Positions 52,865 to 62,939 are shown, numbered from the stretch's first letter. The stretch: DNA of 64,000 nucleotides from an uncultured Exiguobacterium sp. (GCA_913775715.1 CAJYMC010000009.1:62001-126000), one strand, 5' to 3'. The notes: generated from the letters alone by a model not told the origin. Made by a program: numbers and translations.

Positions 52865-53043
52865 TTTTTCATATCCCCCTTTATGTAACCGCTCACTTCT
52901 ACATTTAGCGTACACGAATTTCGTCAAGAAAGAAACACATTTTCCATGTCTAATGACTAGACGATTCGGGAAAAAGTAACTATAGTAGAAGGACAACTAC
53001 AAATTGTCAGAAAATTCGATTATTTAACAAGGAGGTGTTTCTG

Positions 53044-53511
53044 ATGGCCACTTCATTGCTTACGCCGAAAGTGACGTTACGACATCGAAGTACTCTCAAC
53101 TTTGGATATTGGCTTGTCATCGGATGCATAGGATGGGTGATGCTTGCCCTCGTCACGAATGTTGGTACCGTTCTTGGTCGTCTTCCTTTATATGAAAGCA
53201 TTCCCCTCGCCGTCCTTGTACTTGGGCTCACGGGTGTCGTACTAAAAATGGTGCGTGACGAGTGGTGGATTCATTATCTTGAACGTCAGACCCAGTATTA
53301 CATCGGACATGAGACCGTCACTGGTTGGTGTACGACAATCGAAAGCATGTGGCTGATCCGTAAGACGATGCGTCGTGAACTTCGCCTGCTTTACCGGCAG
53401 CTCGCTCAAACGAAAGCATCGGAAGAAGTGAAACAGATCCTTGCCCTCCAGCTTGTCGAGCGCGGTGTACTCATCGTTTACTCCCGTCCAAAAAGTGATC
53501 ATCCCGCTTGA
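53044..53511 (+). CDS. Two-TM membrane protein, unknown function
   Basis: 155 residues from the ATG at 53044 (SD AAGGAGGTG). Two TM helices (YWLVIGCIGWVMLALVTNV; SIPLAVLVLGLTGVVLKMV), then a basic helical C-terminal domain (LIRKTMRRELRLLYRQLAQ, VKQILALQLVERGV). Unrecognised family; monocistronic with its own terminator. Confidence 0.72.
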   Translation: MATSLLTPKVTLRHRSTLNFGYWLVIGCIGWVMLALVTNVGTVLGRLPLYESIPLAVLVLGLTGVVLKMVRDEWWIHYLERQTQYYIGHETVTGWCTTIESMWLIRKTMRRELRLLYRQLAQTKASEEVKQILALQLVERGVLIVYSRPKSDHPA

Positions 53512-53520
53512 AACGAAAAG

Positions 53521-53566
53521 AGGACTGTCCCATCATCTTCTATGAAAGAAGCAGATGGGACAGTCC
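53521..53566 (+). terminator. Terminator between convergent genes
   Basis: AGGACTGTCCCATC / GATGGGACAGTCCT stem followed by TTTTTTT. Confidence 0.88.
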
Positions 53567-53571
53567 TTTTT

Positions 53572-54168
53572 TTACTGTTTCAGCCAATTCGTTGCTGCTT
53601 CGATCGTCGGCATGACGAGTTGGTGTCCGTAGTTCGACCATGTGACGTCGACTGATGCACCAGCTTCCGTCAAGAGTGCTGATAACTCTTCCGTTTCCTG
53701 AGCCGGACAGATCGGGTCATTGCTGCCTGCGCCGATGAAGACGCGCACGTCCGATAAGTCCGGTAACGTCACACCACGACGTGGTACCATCGGATGCAAC
53801 AGAATCGCTTGTTTGAACAAAGCTTCTTCGAACAACATGTTCGCCGCGATGTTCGCCCCGTTCGAGTATCCGACTGGAATCAGACGATCGAGATCAAAAC
53901 CACGCTCCGCTGCCTGATCACGTAAAAACTGAATTAAACGTGCTGTCCGTAAAGCGAGGTCTTCTTCATCGAAGATGCCTTCCGCGAGCCGTTTAAAGAA
54001 TCGTGGCATCCCGTTTTCCGAGACTTCCCCGCGGACGGACAAGTAGCCAGCTTCCGGATCGAGCAGCGAGACGAGTCCGACGAGATCTTGTTCCGTTCCA
54101 CCTGTGCCGTGTAAGAGTAAAAAGATTGGTGCATCTGCTGTTTTTGGTGCTTGATATAAATGAATCAT
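53572..54168 (-). CDS. mhqD: Carboxylesterase/phospholipase family hydrolase, MhqD-like
   Basis: 198 residues. PIFLLLHGTGGTEQDLVGL (oxyanion), VGYSNGANIAANML (nucleophile Ser), FIGAGSNDPICP (Asp) and SNYGHQLVM (His). MhqD-type enzymes help detoxify quinone or catechol stress. Its start overlaps the upstream dioxygenase stop by 4 nt, so it is operonic. Cytosolic. Confidence 0.88.
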   Translation of the reverse strand: MIHLYQAPKTADAPIFLLLHGTGGTEQDLVGLVSLLDPEAGYLSVRGEVSENGMPRFFKRLAEGIFDEEDLALRTARLIQFLRDQAAERGFDLDRLIPVGYSNGANIAANMLFEEALFKQAILLHPMVPRRGVTLPDLSDVRVFIGAGSNDPICPAQETEELSALLTEAGASVDVTWSNYGHQLVMPTIEAATNWLKQ

Positions 54169-55100
54169 ACGAGTCTCCCCTTTGGTACTGTAATAGGTGT
54201 TACATGATTCGTGATTGCGGTACGATGGGATTCGAATTGTTCCGGTAACTTCAAGTCTTCCCCGAGCATTTCGAACTCTTCATCGATCGCGAACCCTGGA
54301 TTGTCAGTTGCGATTTCATGAAGGATGCGTCCACGGTCATGGAAGTAGATCGATGTGAAATAATTGCGATCTTTCACTTCAGTCGTCAGTAAACCAAACG
54401 CGTTAATTGCGTTCATCCAGTCGAGTTGTTCCTTTTGATCGGTTGCCCGCCAAGCGATATGGTGAACCGTCCCGGTCCCCGGACGACCAACCGGCATCTG
54501 ACCATGGACGACATCAATAACATTCCCAAACTCACCTTCTGCGACGTACCGGTCAACGTTTTCCGTCCGTTTGCTGAGTGTCAGTCCGAATGTATCTGTC
54601 AATAATTTTGCTGTGTCTGATGGATCCCGCGACAGTAACGTCGCTCCTGCGAATCCTTTAATTGCAACCTCACGTGTGATACCGTCGATTTCATAGCGAC
54701 TGTCTGGTCCCTTGCGTTCGACGAGTTCAATTTGGAGACCATGTGGATCTTCGAAGGCGATCTGTTGCTCTCCGAACCGAACCGTCTCTTCAAACGAGAT
54801 GTTTTTTTCTGTCAGCCGCGCTTTCCAAAAATCTGCTGTACCGACCGGAATCGCGTAAGCTGTCGTTCCGACTTGTCCGGCGCCCACTTTCCCTTTTGCC
54901 ATGCCTTTAAACGGAAAGAACGTGATGATCGTTCCCGGTGCTCCGGATTCGTTTCCAAAATAGAAGTGGTATGTTCCTGGATCATCGAAGTTGACCGTTT
55001 TTTTGACGAATCGTAGTCCGAGAATGGTTCCGTAAAAATCGAGATTTTCTTGTGGATCGCCGACCATTGCTGAGATATGATGGATGCCTTGCGTTTTCAT
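54165..55100 (-). CDS. mhqO: VOC-family ring-cleaving dioxygenase, MhqO/MhqA-like
   Basis: 311 residues from the ATG at 55100 (SD GAAGGAGG). Two VOC (glyoxalase-fold) halves: IHHISAMVGDPQENLDFYG (metal His) with AFEDPHGLQIELVE (Glu), and TVHHIAWRATDQKEQLDW with RGRILHEIATDNPGF. Predicted ring cleavage of hydroquinone or catechol-type compounds. Pairs with the MhqD-like hydrolase; regulator not adjacent. Confidence 0.9.
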   Translation of the reverse strand: MKTQGIHHISAMVGDPQENLDFYGTILGLRFVKKTVNFDDPGTYHFYFGNESGAPGTIITFFPFKGMAKGKVGAGQVGTTAYAIPVGTADFWKARLTEKNISFEETVRFGEQQIAFEDPHGLQIELVERKGPDSRYEIDGITREVAIKGFAGATLLSRDPSDTAKLLTDTFGLTLSKRTENVDRYVAEGEFGNVIDVVHGQMPVGRPGTGTVHHIAWRATDQKEQLDWMNAINAFGLLTTEVKDRNYFTSIYFHDRGRILHEIATDNPGFAIDEEFEMLGEDLKLPEQFESHRTAITNHVTPITVPKGRLV

Positions 55101-55278
55101 ATGATGCGTTCCTCCTTCAGTCGTATCTATTAACACAATAATAGTAACTAAAGAACAAAAAGTAAATTAATAAGCCTTTCCTCGTTCTTTTCTGGAACCT
55201 TTATCCAATTTAGACCGTAGGACACTAGGTAACAATGGTACACTTGTCGTGCAACAGACGTCTTTAAAGGAGGTTCAT

Positions 55279-56172
55279 ATGTTAGAAATCAAACACATCA
55301 CGAAGCGTTTCGGTGATTTTACAGCCGTAGATGCGCTGACGATCGAAGTGCCACGGGGGCAAATCTTTGGTTTGCTTGGTGCGAACGGTGCCGGGAAGAC
55401 GACGACGTTCCGGATGCTGCTCGGTCTACTGCAACCGACTGAAGGATCGATCACCTGGAACGGAGAGCGCATCCCGACTTCAAAGATCGGATACCTTCCG
55501 GAAGAACGAGGTCTGTATCCAAAAGTCCGCGTTGATGAACAACTCTTGTTCCTCGCAGAACTCCGGGATATGAAACGGAAGGATGCGAAACGAGCGTTGA
55601 CGGAATGGCTCGAGTATTTCCAAATTCCGCAGTATGAAAAAATGCGTGTCGAACAACTCTCAAAAGGAAATCAACAAAAAATCCAGTTGATCTCCGCTGT
55701 CCTACATAAACCTGAACTGCTGATTTTAGATGAACCGTTCAGCGGACTCGATCCGGTCAATGCGGAACAATTAAAACGTGCCGTCAAAAAATTGACCGTC
55801 GACGGAACGACGATCGTCTTCTCAAGTCACCGGATGGATCATGTCGAAGAACTCTGCGAACATGTCGCCATTCTCGATCATGGTAAGCCGGTTGTTGCCG
55901 GATACCTCCCTGACATCAAAGCGAGCTACGGAAAAACTCGGGTCCTCTTAAAGACCGATGCACCACCTCTTTTATGGGATAGTTTACCGGGGATCCTCCA
56001 AGTCGAGTCGGATAATAACGGGTATGTCGTCCAAGTCTCTTCAAAAGAAACCGCTGATCAACTTCTTCAACATATCGTCAGCGAAGGACATCACGTCGAT
56101 CGTTTCGTCTGGGATCAATTATCTCTACAGGATATCTTCATCGAGGAGGTCGGCAAACGTTATGAATCGTAA
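55279..56172 (+). CDS. natA: ABC transporter ATPase, NatA-like
   Basis: 297 residues from the ATG at 55279 (SD AAAGGAGG). Walker A GANGAGKTTT, Q-loop in IGYLPEERGLYPKV, signature LSKGNQQKIQL, Walker B LLILDEPFSGLD, H-loop FSSHRMDH, then a ~90-residue C-terminal domain (DUF4162-like). Energises the adjacent permease; the EERGLYP motif is typical of NatA-type exporters. Confidence 0.92.
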   Translation: MLEIKHITKRFGDFTAVDALTIEVPRGQIFGLLGANGAGKTTTFRMLLGLLQPTEGSITWNGERIPTSKIGYLPEERGLYPKVRVDEQLLFLAELRDMKRKDAKRALTEWLEYFQIPQYEKMRVEQLSKGNQQKIQLISAVLHKPELLILDEPFSGLDPVNAEQLKRAVKKLTVDGTTIVFSSHRMDHVEELCEHVAILDHGKPVVAGYLPDIKASYGKTRVLLKTDAPPLLWDSLPGILQVESDNNGYVVQVSSKETADQLLQHIVSEGHHVDRFVWDQLSLQDIFIEEVGKRYES

Positions 56173-57361
56173 ATTCCTGACTTTATACCGCTTCAATCTA
56201 TTGCAAAAATTGCGTGCCAAAAGCTTTTTGATTTCGACGATTCTGATGGTCCTGTTCCTCGTCGGCTTCGGCAACATCGAAAGGATTCTTGACTGGTTCT
56301 CCGGTGACGATCCGAAAGTCGCTCTCGTCAGTGAACTATCAACCGATCTTCGTCCTGCCTTGAAGAAGGCTGGTGTCACCTCGGACATCACGACAAAGGA
56401 CTATACGATCGCAGAAGCGCGCAAAGCGGTCGATCGGGGAACGTTTGACGTCGTAGCGATCGTCCAGGATTCGTATGACGTGACGCTCGTCAGCGCTAGT
56501 CCTGAATCCACATTACAGACACAAGTCGCGACGGTCGTCCAACAAGTCCGCGATCAAGCTGTTATCACGGATGCGAAGATTGACCCGAACGTCCTTGCGT
56601 CACTTGCTAAGCCTGTTCCCGTCAAACAAGAATTGACGTCGACTGGCGGAAAAAGTGAGGACGAACTCTTCGCCGCCTCCGCGCTCGTTTATGTATTACT
56701 GTTCTTGATGTACTTCACGATAGCACTTTACGGTGGGATGATCGTCACGGAAATCGCGAATGAAAAATCATCACGCGTCATGGAGTTACTGATTTCTGCA
56801 GCCAGCCCGATTCAGCATATGCTGGCGAAGATTCTCTCGATCGCAACCGTCAGTCTCGTGCAATTGTCGATTCTCGTCGGTGTCGGTTACTATAGCGCAC
56901 GGAGCAGTAGTTTATTCAATCAGTTATCACTCGATTCGTTGAGTGTCCGGACGATCATTTATCTATTCGTCTTCTTCCTGCTCGGATACTTCCTGTACGC
57001 GACGCTCCTCGCGGCACTTGGTTCGCTCGTCAGTCGGGTCGAGGATGCGCAGCAAGTGACGTTACCAGTCATCTTGTTGATTGTTGCTGCCTTCTTGATT
57101 TCAATGTTCAGTCTGAATGCACCAACGAACCAAGCTGTCGTCGTCCTGTCATTCGTGCCATTCTTTACACCGATGGTCATGTTCCTGCGCGTCATGTTGA
57201 CCGATGTCCCGGTATGGCAAGTGTCGATTTCCCTCATTTTGATGCTGATCAGCATCGTACTTGCCTTGTTCATCGGGACGAAGTTCTACCGTGGTGGGGT
57301 TCTGTTCTATGGATCGAATCCACTTAAACAACTCCGCCGGATCTTGAGTGGTCGCCGGTAA
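56162..57361 (+). CDS. natB: ABC-2 type permease, NatB-like
   Basis: 399 residues from the ATG at 56162, overlapping natA by 11 nt. One TM near the N-terminus, a large extracellular region (about 45-170), then five to six TM helices (LVYVLLFLMYFTIALYGGM; EIANEKSSRVMELLISAASP, the ABC-2 signature; VILLIVAAFLISMF). Predicted Na+ or drug export with natA. Confidence 0.92.
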   Translation: MNRKFLTLYRFNLLQKLRAKSFLISTILMVLFLVGFGNIERILDWFSGDDPKVALVSELSTDLRPALKKAGVTSDITTKDYTIAEARKAVDRGTFDVVAIVQDSYDVTLVSASPESTLQTQVATVVQQVRDQAVITDAKIDPNVLASLAKPVPVKQELTSTGGKSEDELFAASALVYVLLFLMYFTIALYGGMIVTEIANEKSSRVMELLISAASPIQHMLAKILSIATVSLVQLSILVGVGYYSARSSSLFNQLSLDSLSVRTIIYLFVFFLLGYFLYATLLAALGSLVSRVEDAQQVTLPVILLIVAAFLISMFSLNAPTNQAVVVLSFVPFFTPMVMFLRVMLTDVPVWQVSISLILMLISIVLALFIGTKFYRGGVLFYGSNPLKQLRRILSGRR

Positions 57362-57427
57362 CAGTTTACAAGACGAATCGTTTCAGCTATCGTTAGGTGA
57401 GAAAAAGCCTTTAGGAGGAACTACGTT

Positions 57428-57865
57428 ATGCGGTCTCGTTTTTGGGCAGCGATCCTTTTCACAGCTGCTGCCATGGTCTCGTCACTTGTCATGTTCACGA
57501 AATTCCCGCAGGCGAGTGCGACATGGGAACTCGTCCTTGCTTACGGTGGGATGACGTTCGTCGCCAGTCTATTTTGTTGGTCCTTCGTTGCAGTACGCCG
57601 TCAGTCTTCGCGCTTATACGGAAGCTGGGTTGGTGTCTTCATCGCTGGATTGACGGTTTTACTTGTCTGTATCGCACGTTTCGTCTTGCGCGGTGATATG
57701 ATGATGATTTTCAAATGGCAAGCGATGCTCGGTAGCTTAACCCTCAATTTCGGCTATGTCGGTTGGGTACTCGTCATCGCGAATGCGATCATTGGATTCA
57801 TCATCGGTCGGACACGTATTAAAAATCAACGTTTACGTCAGATGTCACAAAACAATACACGTTAA
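57428..57865 (+). CDS. Four-TM membrane protein, unknown function
   Basis: 145 residues, SD TAGGAGGAAC. Four hydrophobic helices (FWAAILFTAAAMVSSLVMF; LVLAYGGMTFVASLFCW; GVFIAGLTVLLVCIARFVL; FGYVGWVLVIANAIIGFII) and a basic tail. 66 nt after natB in the same direction, so possibly co-transcribed. No family recognised. Confidence 0.72.
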   Translation: MRSRFWAAILFTAAAMVSSLVMFTKFPQASATWELVLAYGGMTFVASLFCWSFVAVRRQSSRLYGSWVGVFIAGLTVLLVCIARFVLRGDMMMIFKWQAMLGSLTLNFGYVGWVLVIANAIIGFIIGRTRIKNQRLRQMSQNNTR

Positions 57866-57914
57866 AAAAAGTCGCTGTCTTCTGAACGTCAATCAGAAGA
57901 CAGCGACTTTTTTA
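57866..57914. terminator. Bidirectional terminator
   Basis: AAAGTCGCTGTCTTCTGA / TCAGAAGACAGCGACTTT stem with A- and T-runs. Confidence 0.9.
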
Positions 57915-58541
57915 TTTTCGATGATAACGTGAGCGACTTTTTCGGTCACTATAATCCGCATAATAAGTCGAACTTGATAAAGAGATCCCGTCCGTCATGC
58001 GGTCGAGGTACTCATCGAGCTGCATCATCGAAGGCAGTTTATCTTCAAACAGCTCATACGTCTCTTCTGCTTGATCGCGTCGTAACTCTCCGGCTTCCAT
58101 CACAGCATCGACCAATTCATGAAAGATACGCTGCTCGGTTGCGCTCATCGTCTGTTCGATACGTTTGACGTCTTCGTCGTACATCAGGTCAAACAAGCGC
58201 ATTCGCTCTTCAAGCTGTTCTTCGACCCATGTCCCGTCTTGTCCGAGCGTCTGTTCATAAGCAAGCTTCATCTCTTCCAGTGGCGTCTTCTGTTGCATGA
58301 TGAACTTCAATGATTCTCCTGTCCAGATATGACGGGCCAAGTAACTCGCATCGATGTTCAAAGCATCAGCCAGTGCCTCGATGTACGCTTTTGTTGGATA
58401 AACTTCGCTGAGTTCCGTTCGACGAATGAAGTACGGTGCGACACCGAGTCGTTCTGCCAACTGCTCGATCGTAATCCCGGCACGCTCTCGTAAAATTCGA
58501 ATCCGGTCACCGTAACCTCGATATGGTGAATGGTCTAGCAT
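57912..58541 (-). CDS. XRE-family transcriptional regulator
   Basis: 209 residues. Residues ~10-65 form a Cro/CI-type HTH (RIRILRERAGITIEQLAERLGV ... ALADALNIDASYL split). The remaining ~140 residues are an acidic, helical region (LEEMKLAYEQTLGQ, IEQTMSATEQRIFHELVDAV) not assigned to a known domain. Located between natAB and the Bce-type cluster; its target could be either. Confidence 0.83.
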   Translation of the reverse strand: MLDHSPYRGYGDRIRILRERAGITIEQLAERLGVAPYFIRRTELSEVYPTKAYIEALADALNIDASYLARHIWTGESLKFIMQQKTPLEEMKLAYEQTLGQDGTWVEEQLEERMRLFDLMYDEDVKRIEQTMSATEQRIFHELVDAVMEAGELRRDQAEETYELFEDKLPSMMQLDEYLDRMTDGISLSSSTYYADYSDRKSRSRYHRK

Positions 58542-58571
58542 ACGTTTCCCTCCCTTGTTCCTATGGTATCA

Positions 58572-60503
58572 TCATACCCTTGAATTCGGTGTTGGATACA
58601 TCGAACTTTCGGATGATTTCCGGAACAGATGACGCGGGTACCGTAGCCAAATCGGTAAGACACTCAGGAAGTACCCGACGGTGACGATACTGATCCAAAA
58701 TACAGCGAGATTAAGAAAAGGCTTCATTTCCAGTCCTGCCTGTGTCACGACGACTTGGAACAACAAAAAGGCATGAAAAACAGAAATCAGATACGGAATG
58801 AGTAAGACCGCACCATATTTCATAAGTAAGTAACGACGGATGTTTCTGGATCCAAATCCGAGCGCAAACAATGTCTTCATCCGTTTTTGTTCCTGCTCTG
58901 CCGTCATCTGCATCCATACATGCAGGAAACTCGCATTGATGACGAACAACCAGATTGTCAGAAGGATGACGACGAACGTGACGAGTCGTACGATCCGGAT
59001 CCCGTCGATCTCGTCTTCCGTCTCATTAATTAACTGATAGGGAACCGGCTGCTTCTCATCCAGCTTGGCTGCGGACTGAATGTTGCGAACGATCTTCATC
59101 CACTGCTTCCAGTCCCTCGTTCCATAATCATGATAGGCTGGCGTATCGAAGACGACGATTTGCCGAACAGGTTGTTTAAGTGTCGGGAAAACGGCATCGC
59201 TGACGACGAATATCGTCTCGATTTGATAGTTATAGCCGAACACTAAATCATGGGAAGACGGCGAGAGCAGCTTAAACCCTTCTTGTTTCATCGCCTGCTC
59301 CGCTTTTTTCATCGTCGGTGTATTCTCTTCGAGTTGCACCGGTCGCGCAGGTACGAAGAAACTCTGTCGACCGTTCGCCGTCCGCTCCTCAAGGTGCAAT
59401 TGACGCATCATCTTGTTGTAGGCAGAAATCGGTAAAAAGATACGCTTTCCTTCTGCTTTCACTTCAATATCTTGCTGATAGCGATCCGGAAATGCGTCCG
59501 TCATCGTCTGTTTAATATCTTTCAATCGCTTCGTCGGCTGAGCGGATTCTTCATAATAGACGAGTCCAAATTGATTTTGGGACGAGAGATCGAGTCCAAT
59601 CAATTGAAACAAGAAGACAAGTCCGACTGCCGTCAGTGCACATGACGTCAAAATCGTCCCGAGTGCAATCAGCGTACTATTCGTTCGTAACTGATTGGCG
59701 ATTTCCGAAACGATCAGCTTCCGAAGAGACAACCGACATGGACGATATAGCTGGATCAACCACGGTAAGATATAGCGACAAATGAAAAAGGAACCGATGA
59801 AGATGACAAGCGGGAATAACATATAAAATCCATACATTCGAACGAACGCGAGGACATATCCGTAAATCAAGAGCAATAAAGCGAGGACTTGTGTCAGAAT
59901 CCAAACTCTTCTTCGAAAAAGTGAACGGGAACGGACCGGTCGATCCGGACGAAAACGGTAAATCGCCAGAACGGTCGCGATCAGTAAAACAAGGAAGGCG
60001 CCACCAATCAAGGCAAGAATCGCATAAAACGACAGCTCAAACTCGATCGGTGGCAAGAACATAATTTTGACGACAGAAAGTAACAGCATCTTCGTCAAGA
60101 CATTTCCAAGTATCATCCCTGCCGTGATCGCTAATCCGCCAACGATCAGAACCTCAATCAAAAAATACTTCAAGAAGTGCGATAATCCACTACCGAGCGT
60201 CCGCATCGTCCGGAGATCGTTCTTCCGGTGCTCAAGCATCGTGTATGTCGTCGAATAGATGAACAGGATACTAAAAAATAGGATGATCAGTTCTGCGATG
60301 AAGACGAACAAGATCGTCATCTCGATGACTTGGTTCAATTGGCTGAGTATCTTGGCGACGTTTTGAAACGATCCGTTCGTCAGCAAGTTCCAGTAACTCG
60401 TCACGATCGTCATCGCGATGATGATCGTCAAGGCATACCCATAGTACAACCGCTGGTAGCGCCGGATATTACGTAGGGCGTATTGCAGATAATTGATGCT
60501 CAT
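58572..60503 (-). CDS. Bce-type ABC transporter permease
   Basis: 643 residues, ~10 TM helices with a large extracellular loop of ~200 residues between TM7 and TM8, the BceB hallmark. FtsX-like segments: SIAFVYSTTYTMLEHRKNDLRTMRTLG-like motif near residue 80 (split TMLEHRKNDLRTMR) and KRMKTLFALGFGSRNIRRYLLMKY near the end. Overlaps its ATPase gene by 35 nt. Such transporters recognise antimicrobial peptides and pass the signal to the kinase. Confidence 0.9.
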   Translation of the reverse strand: MSINYLQYALRNIRRYQRLYYGYALTIIIAMTIVTSYWNLLTNGSFQNVAKILSQLNQVIEMTILFVFIAELIILFFSILFIYSTTYTMLEHRKNDLRTMRTLGSGLSHFLKYFLIEVLIVGGLAITAGMILGNVLTKMLLLSVVKIMFLPPIEFELSFYAILALIGGAFLVLLIATVLAIYRFRPDRPVRSRSLFRRRVWILTQVLALLLLIYGYVLAFVRMYGFYMLFPLVIFIGSFFICRYILPWLIQLYRPCRLSLRKLIVSEIANQLRTNSTLIALGTILTSCALTAVGLVFLFQLIGLDLSSQNQFGLVYYEESAQPTKRLKDIKQTMTDAFPDRYQQDIEVKAEGKRIFLPISAYNKMMRQLHLEERTANGRQSFFVPARPVQLEENTPTMKKAEQAMKQEGFKLLSPSSHDLVFGYNYQIETIFVVSDAVFPTLKQPVRQIVVFDTPAYHDYGTRDWKQWMKIVRNIQSAAKLDEKQPVPYQLINETEDEIDGIRIVRLVTFVVILLTIWLFVINASFLHVWMQMTAEQEQKRMKTLFALGFGSRNIRRYLLMKYGAVLLIPYLISVFHAFLLFQVVVTQAGLEMKPFLNLAVFWISIVTVGYFLSVLPIWLRYPRHLFRKSSESSMYPTPNSRV

Positions 60504-61233
60504 CCCCTCCTAACAACGATAACGACTCAATGACACGTTGAAAGAAGATCCGTCGTGGCTCATCACGGAATAACTCGGTTTGCACGCTACCGTCCTTTAA
60601 AAACAAGACATGATTACAATACGAAGCGACTTGCGGATCATGCGTCACGATGACCATCGTCATCCCCGTCGCGTTCAGTTCTGCTAATACATCCATGACA
60701 TGTTTTGTCGCTTGAAAATCAAGTGCTCCGGTCGGTTCGTCCGCAAGTATCAGACGCGGCGTATGAATCAAGGCGCGACCGATCGCTGTTCGCTGCCGTT
60801 GTCCACCACTTACTTCGTCCACCTGCTTATCGAGCAAATCATCAATCTGAAGGCGACGAGCCAACTGCTCCATCTCTTCACGCGCCAGTTTTGCTTTTTT
60901 CCCAGACAACATCAATGGAACGAGCATGTTCTCACCGAGCGTCAAGGAGTCGAGTAAGTTGAATTCCTGAAAGATGATCCCAAGTGTCTCGCGTCGGAAG
61001 CGTGTCATCTCTTTTCGCTTAAACGTCGCTGTATCGACGCCATCAATCAGAATCGATCCCCAACTTGGCTCGTCGAGTGTCGCAAGCAAGTTGATCAGTG
61101 TCGATTTGCCACTACCGGACGGTCCCATGACTGCGACCATCTCGCCTTCTTCAACTCGGAAGTTCACATCCGTCAACGGCTGTTCCGTCACCTTTCCGGG
61201 ATAGACCTTTCCTAATTGTTTCACCTCAATCAT
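60469..61233 (-). CDS. Bce-type ABC transporter ATPase
   Basis: 254 residues. Walker A GPSGSGKSTL, Q-loop FQEFNLL, signature VSGGQRQRTAIGRAL, Walker B LILADEPTGALD, H-loop VTHD. MacB/LolD-like ATPase. Start overlaps the kinase stop by 8 nt; full operon order is regulator, kinase, ATPase, permease. Confidence 0.93.
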   Translation of the reverse strand: MIEVKQLGKVYPGKVTEQPLTDVNFRVEEGEMVAVMGPSGSGKSTLINLLATLDEPSWGSILIDGVDTATFKRKEMTRFRRETLGIIFQEFNLLDSLTLGENMLVPLMLSGKKAKLAREEMEQLARRLQIDDLLDKQVDEVSGGQRQRTAIGRALIHTPRLILADEPTGALDFQATKHVMDVLAELNATGMTMVIVTHDPQVASYCNHVLFLKDGSVQTELFRDEPRRIFFQRVIESLSLLGGDEHQLSAIRPT

Positions 61234-62218
61234 GTGCGCGACCTCCTACTAAACGAATCCGACATGTCGTCCCGATGCCTTCCTCACTCTCAAGTTCAAT
61301 CTCATGTCCGAGTTTCATCGAGACCTGCTGGACGAAATACAGTCCCATTCCGGTCGATTCCCCGTAACGTCGCCCATTCTCACCGGTAAAGAACGCATTA
61401 AAGACGCGTGGGACATCTCGTCTTGGAATCCCGACGCCGTCGTCTCGAATCGACAAAACGACCTGTCCATTTATCTCCTTCGCCTTCAGGACGACTTCTC
61501 TGCCATGCCCTGTCGTATATTTGATTGCATTCGTCACAAGCTGTAAGACGAGGAATCGAAACCACTTCGCATCCGTATAGACGTACATATCCTCCGCGAT
61601 ATCGAGTTTCGGAAAGACCTGATTTTTGACAAATAGTCGTTTTTCCTGGTTTATGATGCCGGTAATAAGTGGCTTTAAGGATAACCGCTCTGCCTTCAGG
61701 TCCGTCTCAATCGCTTCTAGACGTGAGGAATAGAGCATCTGATCAAGTCCACTGCGCAGCCGATCGACCTCTTGGCGCAAATCTGCTTGATAGTGTTCCC
61801 CCGGATGTTCGAGAATCAGTTCGATGACGGATAACGGCGTCTTCATCTGATGAATCCACTGGTCGACATACCGATGCCGCTCTTTTTCCTTCCGTCGTTC
61901 GGCGAATAGACTGTTCCGAAACAGTGTCTGTTGCCGCTCTAAAAATTGTTCGACAGCGACGGAAATCGGTTCTTCACTATCACTGCGAATCGGTTCTGCG
62001 ACCGACTGGACAGGCTGTTGCATCCGTCGCAGCAACGGGAGCATGCTGAAGAAACGATAACTGAGATAGATCAGAAGACCGATGCTGTTCAAGAGCACGA
62101 TATAAAAGAAGGCTGCTGGTCGGTAGAGATCATAGAGCCATAAGACCGTGTATAAAATCAGCATCTGTCCGACGAAGAACAGAATGCCTGGGATCGTATG
62201 TCGTAAAAAGAGCTTCAT
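61226..62218 (-). CDS. Intramembrane-sensing histidine kinase, BceS-like
   Basis: 330 residues. Two closely spaced TM helices (GILFFVGQMLILYTVLWLY; AFFYIVLLNSIGLLIYLSY) with almost no extracellular loop, so it must rely on the ABC transporter for sensing. HisKA YVDQWIHQMKTPLSVIELIL (His), N box LVTNAIKYT, G1 IRDDGVGIP, G2 GMGLYFVQ. 4-nt overlap with the regulator gene. Confidence 0.92.
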   Translation of the reverse strand: MKLFLRHTIPGILFFVGQMLILYTVLWLYDLYRPAAFFYIVLLNSIGLLIYLSYRFFSMLPLLRRMQQPVQSVAEPIRSDSEEPISVAVEQFLERQQTLFRNSLFAERRKEKERHRYVDQWIHQMKTPLSVIELILEHPGEHYQADLRQEVDRLRSGLDQMLYSSRLEAIETDLKAERLSLKPLITGIINQEKRLFVKNQVFPKLDIAEDMYVYTDAKWFRFLVLQLVTNAIKYTTGHGREVVLKAKEINGQVVLSIRDDGVGIPRRDVPRVFNAFFTGENGRRYGESTGMGLYFVQQVSMKLGHEIELESEEGIGTTCRIRLVGGRAHD

Positions 62219-62901
62219 GATTCAAGAACCAGTTTATAGCCGACACCCCGAACCGTCTCAAGACCGGCGACACCAATCTCGGCAAGTCGTTTGCGGACAC
62301 GGGTGATGTTAACGTTCAACGTATTCTCGTCGACAAATGCTTCGTCATCCCAAATCCGTTCGAGCAGATCGCCCCGACTGACGATCCGGGGACTTGCCGT
62401 CAGCAGCATCTCAAGAATCAGCCCTTCTTTTTTCGACAGCTCGATCGACTGCTCGCCGTACTCGACGATATAACGATCCAAGTACAGCGTGACTCCTTCT
62501 TTTGTCACGGTCCGCTCATCTGTTTCGTTCGAGAGCGTGCCATACGCTCGGCGAATCTGACTTTTGATTTTCGCGATGACGACCGCTCCTTGAAACGGTT
62601 TGACGATGTAATCATCAGCACCGTATTCGAGTGCCATGACTTGATCCATCTCCCCGACGCGCGCCGAGATGAAGAGGATCGGTGCCCTAGTCTTCATCCG
62701 TAATTGGCGGCACCAATAGAAACCGTCGAACTTCGGTAAATTGACGTCTAACAGAATGACATCGGGATTCGTTTCCTCGTACGTCGAAACGACATCCCCT
62801 CGTCCATCCTCGACGACGACCTTAAAATCATACCGTTCAAGTAGTTCCTTTAATAATGTCGCAATCTTCACATCATCTTCGACTAATAAAATCGTATGCA
62901 T
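62215..62901 (-). CDS. Response regulator, BceR-like
   Basis: 228 residues. Receiver ILLVEDDVKIATLL, phospho-Asp in VILLDVNLPKFDG, FISARVG, DDYIVKPFQGAV; winged helix ELSKKEGLILEMLL and NTLNVNITRVRKRLAEIG. OmpR family, drives the permease/ATPase genes in response to peptide antibiotics in homologous systems. Confidence 0.93.
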   Translation of the reverse strand: MHTILLVEDDVKIATLLKELLERYDFKVVVEDGRGDVVSTYEETNPDVILLDVNLPKFDGFYWCRQLRMKTRAPILFISARVGEMDQVMALEYGADDYIVKPFQGAVVIAKIKSQIRRAYGTLSNETDERTVTKEGVTLYLDRYIVEYGEQSIELSKKEGLILEMLLTASPRIVSRGDLLERIWDDEAFVDENTLNVNITRVRKRLAEIGVAGLETVRGVGYKLVLES

Positions 62902-62939
62902 CGTTCACGTCAACTCCTTCTATTCCTATCATAACGAAC

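Noticed and set aside
61304..61546. Plus-strand open frame inside the BceS-like kinase gene
   Set aside because: Antisense to conserved HATPase motifs; no independent evidence for coding.
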